Of a stretch of DNA of 64,000 bases, positions 15,201 to 29,335 are shown piece by piece (positions within the stretch are counted from its first letter, which is position 1; each line of letters begins with the position of its first letter). Origin of the DNA: Ecdyonurus torrentis (taxonomy: Eukaryota > Arthropoda > Insecta > Ephemeroptera > Heptageniidae). The DNA lies in contig CASGGR010000034.1 in NCBI GenBank assembly GCA_949318235.1, positions 1,751,501-1,815,500 on the forward strand, in the 5' to 3' direction. The position numbers were made by a program, and so were the translations under genes. Under the pieces are notes generated by a model. The model was not told the origin of the DNA. It did no database searches and saw nothing but the letters and a program-made list of their open reading frames with translations.

Positions 15201-15470
15201 TCGTACTTTTCAGACTGTGAATACGATTTTTGATGATATCTTTGAAACTAATAAAGCTACAGGCTTGCGGTTTGAACTAAAATGTAGGACTGACAAACTT
15301 GCAAAGCAAAGGTTATTACACCTTAATCGCTCCACTGCAAACTTGCGCAGTTATAGAGATTCTCAGTGCTTTCTCAACGTACTTTTCGGACTGTGAATAC
15401 GAATTTTGATGATATTTTCGAAACTAATAAAGCTACAGGCCTGCGGTTTGAACTAAAATGTAGGACTAAC
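12290..15470. repeat. HOR B, 9-monomer unit of 1584 bp, two copies
   Basis: Sequence at 12290-13880 repeats at an offset of exactly 1584 bp (9 x 176). Matching landmarks are 13079/14663, 13430/15014 and 13606/15190. Marker variants are GAATACAATTTTTAATG, AAAGCACGGGCTTGC (loss of the AluI site) and GGTTACTATACC. Register is lost near 15475, where copy 1 reads ACAAACTTGC and copy 2 reads ACAGACTTGC. One difference between copies is TTTCAAAC (13658) versus TTTGAAAC (15242). Confidence 0.88.
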
Positions 15471-18400
15471 AGACTTGCAAAGAAAAGGTTATTACACCTT
15501 ATCGCACCAATGCAAATTTTCGCAGTTATAGAGAATCACAGTGCTTTCTCATCGTACTTTTCAGACTGTGAATACGATTTTTGATGATATCTCTGAAACT
15601 AATAAAGCTACAGGCTTGCGGTTTGAACTAAAATGTAGGACTAACAGACTTGCAAAGAAAAGGTTTATTACACCTTAATCGCTCCAATGCAAACTTTCGC
15701 AGTTATATAGAATCTCAGTGCTTTCTCATTGTACTTTTTAGACTGTGATTAAGATTTTTGATGATATCTCTGAAACAAGTAAAGCTACAGGCTTGCGGTT
15801 TAAATTAAATGTAGGACTAACAGACTTGCAAAGAAAAGGTTATTGCATCTTAATCGCTCCAATGCAAACTTTTGCAGTTATAGAGAATCTCAGTGCTTTC
15901 TCATCGTACTTTTCAGACTGTAAATAGGATTTTTGATGATATCTTTGAAACTATTAAAGCTACAGGCTTGCGGTTTGAACTAAAATGTAGGACTAACAGA
16001 CTTGCAAAGAAAAGGTTATTACACCTTAATCGCTCCACTGCAAACTTGCGCAGTTATAGAGAATCTCAGTGCTTTCTCATCGTACTTTTCGGACTGTGAA
16101 TACGATTTTTGATGATATCTTTGAAACTAATAAAGCTACAGGCTTGCGGTTTAAACTAAAATGTAGGACTAACAGACTTGCAAAGAAAAGGTTATGACAC
16201 CTTAATCGCTCCACTGCAAACTTGCGCAGTTATAGAGAATCTCAGTGCTTTCTAATCGTACTTTTCGGACTGTGAATACGATTTTTGATGATATCTCCGA
16301 AACTAATAAAGCTACAGGCTTGCAGTTTGAACTAAAACGTTGGACTTACAAACTTGCAAAGAAAAGGTTATTACAACTTAATCGCACCAATGCAAACTTT
16401 CGCAGTTATAAAGAATCTCAGTGCTTTTTCATCGTACTTTTCAAACTGTGAATACGATTGTTGATGATATCTCCGAAACTAATTAAGCTACAGGCTTGCG
16501 GTTTGAACTAAAATGTAAGACTTATAGACTTGCAAAGAATAGGTTATTACACCTTAATCGCTCAAATGCAAACTTTCGCAGTTATAGAGAATCTCAGTGC
16601 TTTCTCATCGTACTTTTCAGACTGTGAATACGATTTTTGATGATATCTCCGAAACTAATAAAGCTACAAGCTTGCGGTTTGAATTAAAATGTAGAACTAA
16701 CAGACTTGCAAAGAAAAGGTATTACACCTTAATCGCTCCACTGCAAACTTGCGCAGTTATAGAGAATCTCAGTGCTTTCTCATCGTAATTTTCGGACTGT
16801 GAATACGAATTTTGATGATATCTCCGAAACTAATAAAGCTACAGGCTTGCGGTTTGAACTAAAATGTAGGACTAACAGACTTGCAAAGAAAAGGTTATTA
16901 CACCTTAATCGCTCCAATGCAAACTTCCGCAGTTATAGAGAATCTCAGTTCTTTCTCATCGTACTTTTTAGACTGTAAATACGATTTTTGATGATATCTT
17001 CAAAACTAATAAAGCTACAGGCTTGCGGTTTGAACTAAAAGGTAGGACTAACAGACTTGCAAAGAAAAGGTTATTACACCTTAATCGCTCCAATGCAATC
17101 TTTTGCAGTTATAGAGAATCTCAGTGCTTTCTCATCATATTTTTCAGACTGTGAATACGATTTTTGATGATATCTTTGAAACTAATAAAGCTACAGGCTT
17201 GCGGTTTAAACTAAAATGTAGGACTAACAGACTTGCAAAGCAAAGGTTATTACACTATAAACGCTCCAATGCAAACTTTTGCAGTTATAGAGAATTTTAG
17301 TGCTTTCTCATCGTACTTTTTAGACTGTGAATATGATTTTTGATGATATCTTCGAAACTAATAAAGCTACAGGCTTGCAGTTTGAACTAAAATGTAGGAC
17401 TAACAAACATGCAAAGAAAAGGTTATTTTCACCTTAATCGCTCTACTGCAAAATTGCGCAGTTATAGAGAATCTCAGTGCTTTCTCATCGAACTTTTCAG
17501 ACTGTGAATACGAATTTTGATGATATCTCCGAAACTAATAAAGCTACAGGCTTGCGGTTTGAACTAAAATGTAGGACTAACAGACTTGCAAAGAAAAGGT
17601 TATTACACCTTAATCGCACCAATGCAAATTTTTGCAGTTATAGAGAATCTCAGTGCTTTCTCATCGTACTTTTTAGACTGTGAATACGATTTTTGATGAT
17701 ATCTCCGAAACTTATAAAGCTACAGGCTTGCGGTTTGAACTAAAACGTTGGACTAACAAACTTGCAAAGAAAAGGTTATTACAACTTAATCGCACCAATG
17801 CAAACTTTCGCAGTTATAGAGAATCTCAGTGCTTTCTCATCGTACTTTTTAGACTGTGAATACGATTTTTGATGATATCTCGTAAACTAATAAAGCTACA
17901 GGCTTGCGGTTTGAACTAAAATGTAGGACTAACAGACTTTCAAAGAAAAGGTTTATTACACCTTAATCGCTCCAATGCAAACTTTCGCAGTTATAGAGAA
18001 TCTCAGTGCTTTCTCATTGTACTTTTTAGACTGTGATTAAGATTTTTGATGATATCTCTGAAACTAGTAAAGCTACAGGCTTGCGGTTTGAAATTAAATG
18101 TAGGACTAACAGACTTGCAAAGAAAAGGTTACTATACCTTAATCGCTCCAATGCAAACTTTCGCAGTTATAGAGAATCTCACTGCTTTCTCATCGTACTT
18201 TTCAGACTGTGAATACAATTTTTAATGATATCTCCGAAACTAATAAAGCTACAGGCTTGCGGTTTGAACTAAAATGTAGGACTAACAGACTTGCAAAGAA
18301 AAAGTTATTTCACCTTAATCGCACCAATGCAAACTTTCGCAGTTATAGAGAATCTCAGTGTTTTCTCATCGTACTTTTCAGACTGTGAACACGATTTTTG

Positions 18401-21400
18401 ATGATATCTCCGAAACTATTAAAGCACGGGCTTGCGGTTTGAACTAAAATGTAGGACTAACAGACTTGCAAAGAAAAGGTTATTACACCTTAATCGCTCC
18501 AATGCAAACTTTCGCAGTGCTTTCTCATTGTACTTTTTAGACTGTGAATAAGAATTTTGATGATATCTCTGAAACTAGTAAAGCTACAGGCTTGCGGTTT
18601 AAACTAAAATGTAGGACTAACAGACTTGCAAAGAAAAGGTTATTACACCTTAATCGCTCCAATTCAAACTTTTGCAGTTATAGAGAATCTCAGTGCTTTC
18701 TCATCGTACTTTTCAGACTGTGAATACGATTTTTGATGATATCTTTGAAACTAATAAAGCTACAGGCTTGCGGTTTGAACTAAAATGTAGGACTGACAAA
18801 CTTGCAAAGCAAAGGTTATTACACCTTAATCGCTCCACTGCAAACTTGTGCAGTTATAGAGATTCTCAGTGCTTTCTCAACGTACTTTTCGGACTGTGAA
18901 TACGAATTTTGATGATATCTTAGAAACTAATAAAGCTACAGGCCTGCGGTTTGAACTAAAATGTAGGACTAACAGACTTGCAAAGAAAAGGTTATTACAC
19001 CTTATCGCACCAATGCAAATTTTCGCAGTTATAGAGAATCACAGTGCTTTCTCATCGTACTTTTCAGACTGTGAATACGATTTTTGATGATATCTCCGAA
19101 ACTAATAAAGCTACAGGCTTGCGGTTTGAACTAAAATGTAGGACTAACAGACTTGCAAAGAAAAGGTTATTACACCTGAATCGCTCAAATGCAAACTTTC
19201 ACAGTTATAGAGAATCTCAGTGCTTTCTCATTGTACTTTTTAGACTGTGAATAAGATTTTTGATGATATCTCTGAAACTAGTAAAGCTACAGGCTTGCGG
19301 TTTAAAATAAAATGTAGGACTAACAGACTTGCAAAGAAAAGGTTATTACACCTTAATCGCTCCAATGCAAACTTCCGCAGTTATAGAGAATCTCAGTTCT
19401 TTCTCATCGTACTTTTCAGACTGTAAATACGATTTTTGATGATATCTTCAAAACTAATAAAGCTACAGGCTTGCGGTTTGAACTAAAAGGTAGGACTAAC
19501 AGACTTGCAAAGAAAAGGTTATTACACCTTAATCGCTCCAATGCAATCTTTTGCAGTTATAGAGAATCTCAGTGCTTTCTCATCATATTTTTCAGACTGT
19601 GAATACGATTTTTGATGATATCTTTGAAACTAATAAAGCTACAGGCTTGCGGTTTAAACTAAAATGTAGGACTAACAGACTTGCAAAGCAAAGGTTATTA
19701 CACCTTAAACGCTCGAATGCAAACTTTTGCAGTTATAGAGAATTTTAGTGCTTTCTCATCGTACTTTTTAGACTGTGAATATGATTTTTGATGATATCTC
19801 CGAAACTAATAAAGCTACAGGCTTGCAGTTTGAACTAAAATGTAGGACTAACAAACATGCAAAGAAAAGGTTATTTTCACCTTAATCGCTCCACTGCAAA
19901 CTTGCGCAGTTATAGAGAATCTCAGTGCTTTCTCATCGAACTTTTCAGACTGTGAATACGAATTTTGATGATATCTCCGAAACTAATAAAGCTACAGGCT
20001 TGCGGTTTGAACTAAAATGTAGGACTAACAGACTTGCAAAGAAAAGGTTATTACACCTTAATCGCACCAATGCAAATTTTTGCAGTTATAGAGAATCTCA
20101 GTGCTTTCTCATCGTACTTTTTAGACTGTGAATACGATTTTTGATGATATCTCCGAAACTTATAAAGCTACAGGCTTGCGGTTTGAACTAAAACGTTGGA
20201 CTAACAAACTTGCAAAGAAAAGGTTATTACAACTTAATCGCACCAATGCAAACTTTCGCAGTTATAGAGAATCTCAGTGCTTTCTCATCGTACTTTTTAG
20301 ACTGTGAATACGATTTTTGATGATATCTCCGAAACTAATAAAGCTACAGGCTTGCGGTTTGAACTAAAATGTAGGACTAACAGACTTGCAAAGAAAAGGT
20401 TTATTACACCTTAATCGCTCCAATGCAAACTTTCGCAGTTATAGAGAATCTCAGTGCTTTCTCATTGTACTTTTTAGACTGTGATTAAGATTTTTGATGA
20501 TATCTCTGAAACTAGTAAAGCTACAGGCTTGCGGTTTGAAATTAAATGTAGGACTAACAGACTTGCAAAGAAAAGGTTACTATACCTTAATCGCTCCAAT
20601 GCAAACTTTCGCAGTTATAGAGAATCTCACTGCTTTCTCATCGTACTTTTCAGACTGTGAATACAATTTTTAATGATATCTCCGAAACTAATAAAGCTAC
20701 AGGCTTGCGGTTTGAACTAAAATGTAGGACTAACAGACTTGCAAAGAAAAAGTTATTTCACCTTAATCGCACCAATGCAAACTTTCGCAGTTATAGAGAA
20801 TCTCAGTGTTTTCTCATCGTACTTTTCAGACTGTGAACACGATTTTTGATGATATCTCCGAAACTATTAAAGCACGGGCTTGCGGTTTGAACTAAAATGT
20901 AGGACTAACAGACTTGCAAAGAAAAGGTTATTACACCTTAATCGCTCCAATGCAAACTTTCGCAGTGCTTTTTCATTGTACTTTTTAGACTGTGAATAAG
21001 AATTTTGATGATATCTCTGAAACTAGTAAAGCTACAGGCTTGCGGTTTAAACTAAAATGTAGGACTAACAGACTTGCAAAGAAAAGGTTATTACACCTTA
21101 ATCGCTCCAATTCAAACTTTTGCAGTTATAGAGAATCTCAGTGCTTTCTCATCGTACTTTTCAGACTGTGAATACGATTTTTGATGATATCTTTGAAACT
21201 AATAAAGCTACAGGCTTGCGGTTTGAACTAAAATGTAGGACTGACAAACTTGCAAAGCAAAGGTTATTACACCTTAATCGCTCCACTGCAAACTTGTGCA
21301 GTTATAGAGATTCTCAGTGCTTTCTCAACGTACTTTTCGGACTGTGAATACGAATTTTGATGATATCTCCGAAACTAATAAAGCTACAGGCCTGCGGTTT

Positions 21401-24300
21401 GAACTAAAATGTAGGACTAACAGACTTGCAAAGAAAAGGTTATTACACCTTATCGCACCAATGCAAATTTTCGCAGTTATAGAGAATCACAGTGCTTTCT
21501 CATCGTACTTTTCAGACTGTGAATACGATTTTTGATGATATCTCTGAAACTAATAAAGCTACAGGCTTGCGGTTTGAACTAAAATGTAGGACTAACAGAC
21601 TTGCAAAGAAAAGGTTTATTACACCTTAATCGCTCCAATGCAAACTTTCGCAGTTATATAGAATCTCAGTGCTTTCTCATTGTACTTTTTAGACTGTGAT
21701 TAAGATTTTTGATGATATCTCTGAAACAAGTAAAGCTACAGGCTTGCGGTTTAAATTAAATGTAGGACTAACAGACTTGCAAAGAAAAGGTTATTGCATC
21801 TTAATCGCTCCAATGCAAACTTTCGCAGTTATAGAGAATCTCAGTGCTTTCTCATCGTACTTTTCAGACTATAAATACGATTTTTGATGATATCTTTGAA
21901 ACTATTAAAGCTACAGGCTTGCGGTTTGAACTAAAATGTAGGACTAACAGACTTGCAAAGAAAAGGTTATTACACCTTAATCGCTCCACTGCAAACTTGC
22001 GCAGTTATAGAGAATCTCAGTGCTTTCTCATCGTACTTTTCGGACTGTGAATACGATTTTTGATGATATCTCCGAAACTAATAAAGCTACAGGCTTGCAG
22101 TTTGAACTAAAACGTTGGACTTACAAACTTGCAAAGAAAAGGTTATTACAACTTAATCGCACCAATGCAAACTTTCGCAGTTATAAAGAATCTCAGTGCT
22201 TTTTCATCGTACTTTTCAAACTGTGAATACGATTTTTGATGATATCTCCGAAACTAATTAAGCTACAGGCTTGCGGTTTGAACTAAAATGTAAGACTTAT
22301 AGACTTGCAAAGAATAGGTTATTACACCTTAATCGCTCAAATGCAAACTTTCGCAGTTATAGAGAATCTCAGTGCTTTCTCATCGTACTTTTCAGACTGT
22401 GAATACGATTTTTGATGATATCTCCGAAACTAATAAAGCTACAAGCTTGCGGTTTGAATTAAAATGTAGAACTAACAGACTTGCAAAGAAAAGATAATTA
22501 CACCTTAATCGCTCCACTGCAAACTTGCGCAGTTATAGAGAATCTCAGTGCTTTCTCATCGTAATTTTCGGACTGTGAATACGAATTTTGATGATATCTC
22601 CGAAACTAATAAAGCTACAGGCTTGCGGTTTGAACTAAAATGTAGGACTAACAGACTTGCAAAGAAAAGGTTATTACACCTGAATCGCTCAAATGCAAAC
22701 TTTCACAGTTATAGAGAATCTCAGTGCTTTCTCATTGTACTTTTTAGACTGTGAATAAGATTTTTGATGATATCTCTGAAACTAGTAAAGCTACAGGCTT
22801 GCGGTTTAAAATAAAATGTAGGACTAACAGACTTGCAAAGAAAAGGTTATTACACCTTAATCGCTCCAATGCAAACTTCCGCAGTTATAGAGAATCTCAG
22901 TTCTTTCTCATCGTACTTTTCAGACTGTAAATACGTATTTTGATGATATCTTCAAAACTAATAAAGCTACAGGCTTGCGGTTTGAACTAAAAGGTAGGAC
23001 TAACAGACTTGCAAAGAAAAGGTTATTACACCTTAATCGCTCCAATGCAATCTTTTGCAGTTATAGAGAATCTCAGTGCTTTCTCATCATATTTTTCAGA
23101 CTGTGAATACGATTTTTGATAATATCTTTGAAACTAATAAAGCTACAGGCTTGCGGTTTAAACTAAAATGTAGGACTAACAGACTTGCAAAGCAAAGGTT
23201 ATTACACCTTAAACGCTCCAATGCAAACTTTTGCAGTTATAGAGAATTTTAGTGCTTTCTCATCGTACTTATTAGACTGTGAATATGATTTTTGATGATA
23301 TCTCCGAAACTAATAAAGCTACAGGCTTGCAGTTTGAATTAAAATGTAGGACTAACAAACATGCAAAGAAAAGGTTATTTTCACCTTAATCGCTCCACTG
23401 CAAACTTGCGCAGTTATAGAGAATCTCAGTGCTTTCTCATCGAACTTTTCAGACTGTGAATACGAATTTTGATGATATCTCCGAAACTAATAAAGCTACA
23501 GGCTTTCGGTTTGAACTAAAATGTAGGACTAACAGACTTGCAAAGAAAAGGTTATTACACCTTAATCGCACCAATGCAAATTTTTGCAGTTATAGAGAAT
23601 CTCAGTGCTTTCTCATCGTACTTTTTAGACTGTGAATACGATTTTTGATGATATCTCCGAAACTTATAAGGCTACAGGCTTGCGGTTTGAACTAAAACGT
23701 TGGACTAACAAACTTGCAAAGAAAAGGTTATTACAACTTAATCGCACCAATGCAAACTTTCGCAGTTATAAAGAATCTCAGTGCTTTTTCATCGTACTTT
23801 TCAAACTGTGAATACGATTTTTGATGATATCTCCGAAACTAATTAAGCTACAGGCTTGCGGTTTGAACTAAAATGTAAGACTTATAGACTTGCAAAGAAA
23901 AGGTTATTACACCTTAATCGCTCAAATGCAAACTTTTGCAGTTATAGAGAATCTCAGTGCTTTCTCATCGTACTTTTCAGACTGTGAATACGATTTTTGA
24001 TGATATCTCCGAAACTAATAAAGCTACAGGCTTGCGGTTTGAATTAAAATGTAGGACTAACAGACTTGCAAAGAAAAGGTAATCACACCTTAATCGCTCC
24101 ACTGCAAACTTGCGCAGTTATAGAGAATCTATGTGCTTTCTCATCGTAATTTTCGGACTGTGAATACGAATTTTGATGATATCTCCGAAACTAATAAAGC
24201 TACAGGCTTGCGGTTTGAACTAAAATGTAGGACTAACAGACTTGCAAAGAAAAGGTAATTACACCTTAATCGCTCAAATGCAAACTTTCACAGTTATAGA
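15471..24300. repeat. HOR C region, 2448-bp unit plus shuffled blocks
   Basis: About 16860-19310 repeats at an offset of 2448 bp up to about 21540 (landmarks 17477/19925 and 18693/21141). The unit is 14 monomers with one lacking 16 bp (2464 - 16). From about 21540 the array repeats 15590-16880 instead, first at an offset of 5951 and then 5775 bp. The 176-bp step means one whole monomer (about 16083-16258) is missing from the later copy. From about 22660 it repeats 19160-20250 at an offset of 3504 bp. The region is therefore a patchwork made by recombination in register. Confidence 0.8.
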
Positions 24301-25344
24301 GAATCTCAGTGCTTTCTCATTGTACTTTTTAGACTGTGAATAAGATTTTTGATGATATCTCTGAAACTAGTGAAGCTACAGGCTTGCGGTTTGAAATAAA
24401 AGGTAGGACTAACAGACTTGCAAAGAAAAGGTTATTACACCTTAATCGCTCCAATGCAAACTTTCGCAGTTATAGAGAATCTCAGTTCTTTCTCATCGAA
24501 CTTTTCAGACTGTAAATACGATTTTTGATGATATCTCCGAAACTAATAAAGCTACAGGCTTGCAGTTTGAACTAAAACGTTGGACTTACAAACTTGCAAA
24601 GAAAAGGTTATTACAACTTAATCGCACCAATGCAAACTTTCGCAGTTATAAAGAATCTCAGTGCTTTTTCATCGTACTTTTCAAACTGTGAATACGATTT
24701 TTGATGATATCTCCGAAACTAATTAAGCTACAGGCTTGCGGTTTGAACTAAAATGTAAAACTTATAGACTTGCAAAGAAAAGGTTATTACACCTTAATCG
24801 CTCAAATGCAAACTTTCGCAGTTATAGAGAATCTCAGTGCTTTCTCATCGTACTTTTCAGACTGTGAATACGATTTTTGATGATATTTCCGAAACTAATA
24901 AAGCTACAAGCTTGCGGTTTGAATTAAAATGTAGAACTAACAGACTTGCAAAGAAAAGGTAATTACACCTTAATCGCTCCACTGCAAACTTGCGCAGTTA
25001 TAGAGAATCTCAGTGCTTTCTCATCGTAATTTTCGGACTTTGAATACGAATTTTGATGATATCTCCGAAACTAATAAAGCTACAGGCTTGCGGTTTAAAA
25101 TAAAATGTAGGACTAACAGACTTGCAAAGAAAAGGTTATTACACCTTAATTGCTCCAATGCAAACTTCCGCAGTTATAGAGAATCTCAGTTCTTTCTCAT
25201 CGTACTTTTCAGACTGTAAATACGATTTTTGATGATATCTCCAAAACTAATAAAGCTACAGGCTTGCGGTTTGAACTAAAAGGTAGGACTAACAGACTTG
25301 CAAAGAAAAGGTTATTACACCTTAATCGCTCCAATGCAATCTTT
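24301..25344. repeat. Junction monomers between HOR C and HOR D
   Basis: About six monomers related to those at 22020-22750 and 16245-16980, in a new order. They include an AAACGTTGGACTTAC monomer at about 24560 followed by its usual partner containing TAATTAAGC. No gene or foreign insertion is visible. Confidence 0.65.
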
Positions 25345-28300
25345 TGCAGTTATAGAGAATCTCAGTGCTTTCTCATCATATTTTTCAGACTGTGAATACG
25401 ATTTTTGATGATATCTTTGAAACTAATAAAGCTACAGGCTTGCGGTTTAAACTAAAATGTAGGACTAACAGACTTGCAAAGCAAAGGTTATTACACCTTA
25501 AACGCTCCAATGCAAACTTTTGCAGTTATAGAGAATTTTAGTGCTTTCTCATCGTACTTTTTAGACTGTGAATATGATTTTTGATGATATCTCCGAAACT
25601 AATAAAGCTACAGGCTTGCAGTTTGAACTAAAATGTAGGACTAACAAATATGCAAAGAAAAGGTTATTTTTACCTTAATCGCTCCACTGCAAACTTGCGC
25701 AGTTATAGAGAATCTCAGTGCTTTCTCATCGAACTTTTCAGACTGTGAATACGAATTTTGATGATATCTCCGAAACTAATAAAGCTACAGGCTTGCGGTT
25801 AGAACTAAAATGTAGGACTAACAGACTTGCAAAGAAAAGGTTATTACACCTTAATCACACCAATGCAAATTTTTGCAGTTATAGAGAATCTCAGTGCTTT
25901 CTCATCGTACTTTTTAGACTGTGAATTCGATTTTTGATGATATCTCCGAAACTTATAAAGCTACAGGCTTGCGGTTTGAACTAAAATGTAGGACTAACAG
26001 ACTTGCAAAGAAAAGTTTATTACAACTTAATCGCACCAATGCAAATTTTCGCAGTTATAGAGAATCTCAGTGCTTTCTCATCGTACTTTTCGGACTGTGA
26101 ATACGATTTTTGATGATATCTCCGAAATTAATAAAGCTACAGGCTTGCAGTTTAAACTAAAACGTTGGACTAACAAACTTGCAAAGAAAAGGTTATTACA
26201 ACTTAATCGCACCAATGCAAACTTTCGCAGTTATAAAGAATCTCAGTGCTTTTTCATCGTACTTTTCAAACTGTGAATACGATTTTTGATGATATCTCCG
26301 AAACTAATTAAGCTACAGGCTTGCGGTTTGAACTAAAATGTAAGACTTATAGACTTGCAAAGAAAAGGTTATTACACCTTAATCGCTCAAATGCAAACTT
26401 TCGCAGTTATAGAGAATCTCAGTGCTTTCTCATCGTACTTTTCAGACTGTGAATACGATTTTTGATGATATCTCCGAAACTAATAAAGCTACAGGCTTGC
26501 GGTTTAAACTAAAATGTAGGACTAACAGACTTGCAAAGAAAAGGTAATTACACCTTAATCGCACCAATGCAAATTTTTGCAGTTATAGAGAATCTCAGTG
26601 CTTTCTCATCGTACTTTTTAGACTGTGAATACGATTTTTGATGATATTTCTTGAAACTAATAAAGCTACAGGCTTGTGGTTTGAACTAAAATGTAGGACT
26701 AACAGACTTCAAAGAAAAGGTTATTACACCTTAATCGCACCAATGCAAATTTTCGCAGTTATAGAGAATCTCAGTGCTTTCTCATCGTACTTTTCAGACT
26801 GTGAATACGATTTTTGAAGATATCTTTGTAACTAATAAAGCTACAGGCTTGCGGTTTGAACTAAAATGTAGGACTGACAGACTTGCAAAGAAAAGGTTTA
26901 TTACACCTTAATCGCTCCAATGCAAACTTTTGCAGTTATAGAGAATCTCAGTGCTTTCTCATTGTACTTTTTAGACTGTGTTTAGGATTTTTGATGATAT
27001 CTCTGAAACTAGTAAAGTTACAGGCTTGCGGTTTAACTTAAATGTAGGACTAACAGACTTGCAAAGAAAAGGATACTATACATTAATCGCTCCAATGCAA
27101 ACTTTCGCAGTTATAGAGAATCTCAGTGCTTTCTCATCGTTTTCTTAGACTGTAATTAAGATTTTTGATGATATCTCTGAAACTAGTAAAGCTACAGGCT
27201 TGCGGTTTGAAATAAAATGTAGGACTAACAGACTTGCAAAGAAAAAGTTATTTCACCTTAATCGCACCAATGCAAACTTTTGCAGTTATAGAGAATTTTA
27301 GTGCTTTCTCATCGTACTTTTTAGACTGTGAATATGATTTTTGATGATATCTCCGAAACTAATAAAGCTACAGGCTTGCGGTTTGAACTAAAATGTAGGA
27401 CTAACAGACTTGCAAAGAAAAAGTTATTTCACCTTAATCGCACCAATGCAAACTTTTGCAGTTATAGAGAATCTCAGTGCTTTCTCATCATATTTTTCAG
27501 ACTGTGAATACGATTTTTGATGATATCTTTGAAACTAATAAAGCTACAGGCTTGCGGTTTAAACTAAAATGTAGGACTAACAGACTTGCAAAGCAAAGGT
27601 TATTACACCTTAAACGCTCCAATGCAAACTTTTGCAGTTATAGAGAATTTTAGTGCTTTCTCATCGTACTTTTTAGACTGTGAATATGATTTTTGATGAT
27701 ATCTCCGAAACTAATAAAGCTACAGGCTTGCAGTTTGAACTAAAATGTAGGACTAACAAACATGCAAAGAAAAGGTTATTTTCACCTTAATCGCTCCACT
27801 GCAAACTTGCGCAGTTATAGAGAATCTCAGTGCTTTCTCATCGAACTTTTCAGACTGTGAATACGAATTTTGATGATATCTCTGAAACTAATAAAGCTAC
27901 AGGCTTGCGGTTAGAACTAAAATGTAGGACTAACAGACTTGCAAAAATAAGGTTATTACACCTTAATCGCACCAATGCAAATTTTTGCAGTTATAGAGAA
28001 TCTCAGTGCTTTCTCATCGTACTTTTTAGACTGTGAATTCGATTTTTGATGATATCTCCGAAACTTATAAAGCTACAGGCTTGCGGTTTGAACTAAAATG
28101 TAGGACTAACAGACTTGCAAAGAAAAGTTTATTACACCTTAATCGCACCAATGCAAATTTTCGCAGTTATAGAGAATCTCAGTGCTTTCTCATCGTACTT
28201 TTCGGACTGTGAATACGATTTTTGATGATATCTCCGAAATTAATAAAGCTACAGGCTTGCAGTTTGAACTAAAACGTTGGACTAACAAACTTGCAAAGAA

Positions 28301-29335
28301 AAGGTTATTACAACTTAATCGCACCAATGCAAACTTTCGCAGTTATAAAGAATCTCAGTGCTTTTTCATCGTACTTTTCAAACTGTGAATACGATTTTTG
28401 ATGATATCTCCGAAACTAATTAAGCTACAGGCTTGCAATTTGAACTAAAATGTAAGACTTATAGACTTGCAAAGAAAAGGTTATTACACCTTAATCGCTC
28501 AAATGCAAACTTTCGCAGTTATAGAGAATCTCAGTGCTTTCTCATCGTACTTTTCAGACTGTGAATACGATTTTTGATGATATCTCCGAAACTAATAAAG
28601 CTACAGGCTTGCGGTTTAAACTAAAATGTAGGACTAACAGACTTGCAAAGAAAAGGTAATTACACCTTAATCGCACCAATGCAAATTTTTGCAGTTATAG
28701 AGAATCTCAGTGCTTTCTCATCGTACTTTTTAGACTGTGAATACGATTTTTGATGATATTTCTTGAAACTAATAAAGCTACAGGCTTGTGGTTTGAACTA
28801 AAATGTAGGACTAACAGACTTCAAAGAAAAGGTTATTACACCTTAATCGCACCAATGCAAATTTTCGCAGTTATAGAGAATCTCAGTGCTTTCTCATCGT
28901 ACTTTTCAGACTGTGAATACGATTTTTGAAGATATCTTTGAAACTAATAAAGCTACAGGCTTGCGGTTTGAACTAAAATGTAGGACTGACAGACTTGCAA
29001 AGAAAAGGTTTATTACACCTTAATCGCTCCAATGCAAACTTTTGCAGTTATAGAGAATCTCAGTGCTTTCTCATTGTACTTTTTAGACTGTGATTAGGAT
29101 TTTTGATGATATCTCTGAAACTAGTAAAGTTACAGGCTTGCGGTTTAAATTAAATGTAGGACTAACAGACTTGCAAAGAAAAGGTTATTACACCTTAATC
29201 GCTCCAATGCAAACTTTCGCAGTTATAGAGAATCTCAGTGCTTTCTCATCGTTTTTTTTAGACTGTAATTAAGATTTTTGATGATATCTCTGAAACTAGT
29301 AAAGCTACAGGCTTGCGGTTTGAAATAAAATGTAG
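25345..29335. repeat. HOR D, 12-monomer unit of 2112 bp, nearly two copies
   Basis: Landmarks 25718/27830 and 26070/28182 lie exactly 2112 bp (12 x 176) apart. The match starts near 25345 and ends near 29335, where 27225 reads GGACTAACAGAC and 29337 reads GGACTTATAGAC. Unique markers shared by both copies include GATATTTCTTGAAAC, GACTTCAAAG (one-base deletion) and TTTTTGAAGATATC. The copies differ more than those of HOR A, for example GGATACTATACATT against GGTTATTACACC near 27070/29182. Confidence 0.85.
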
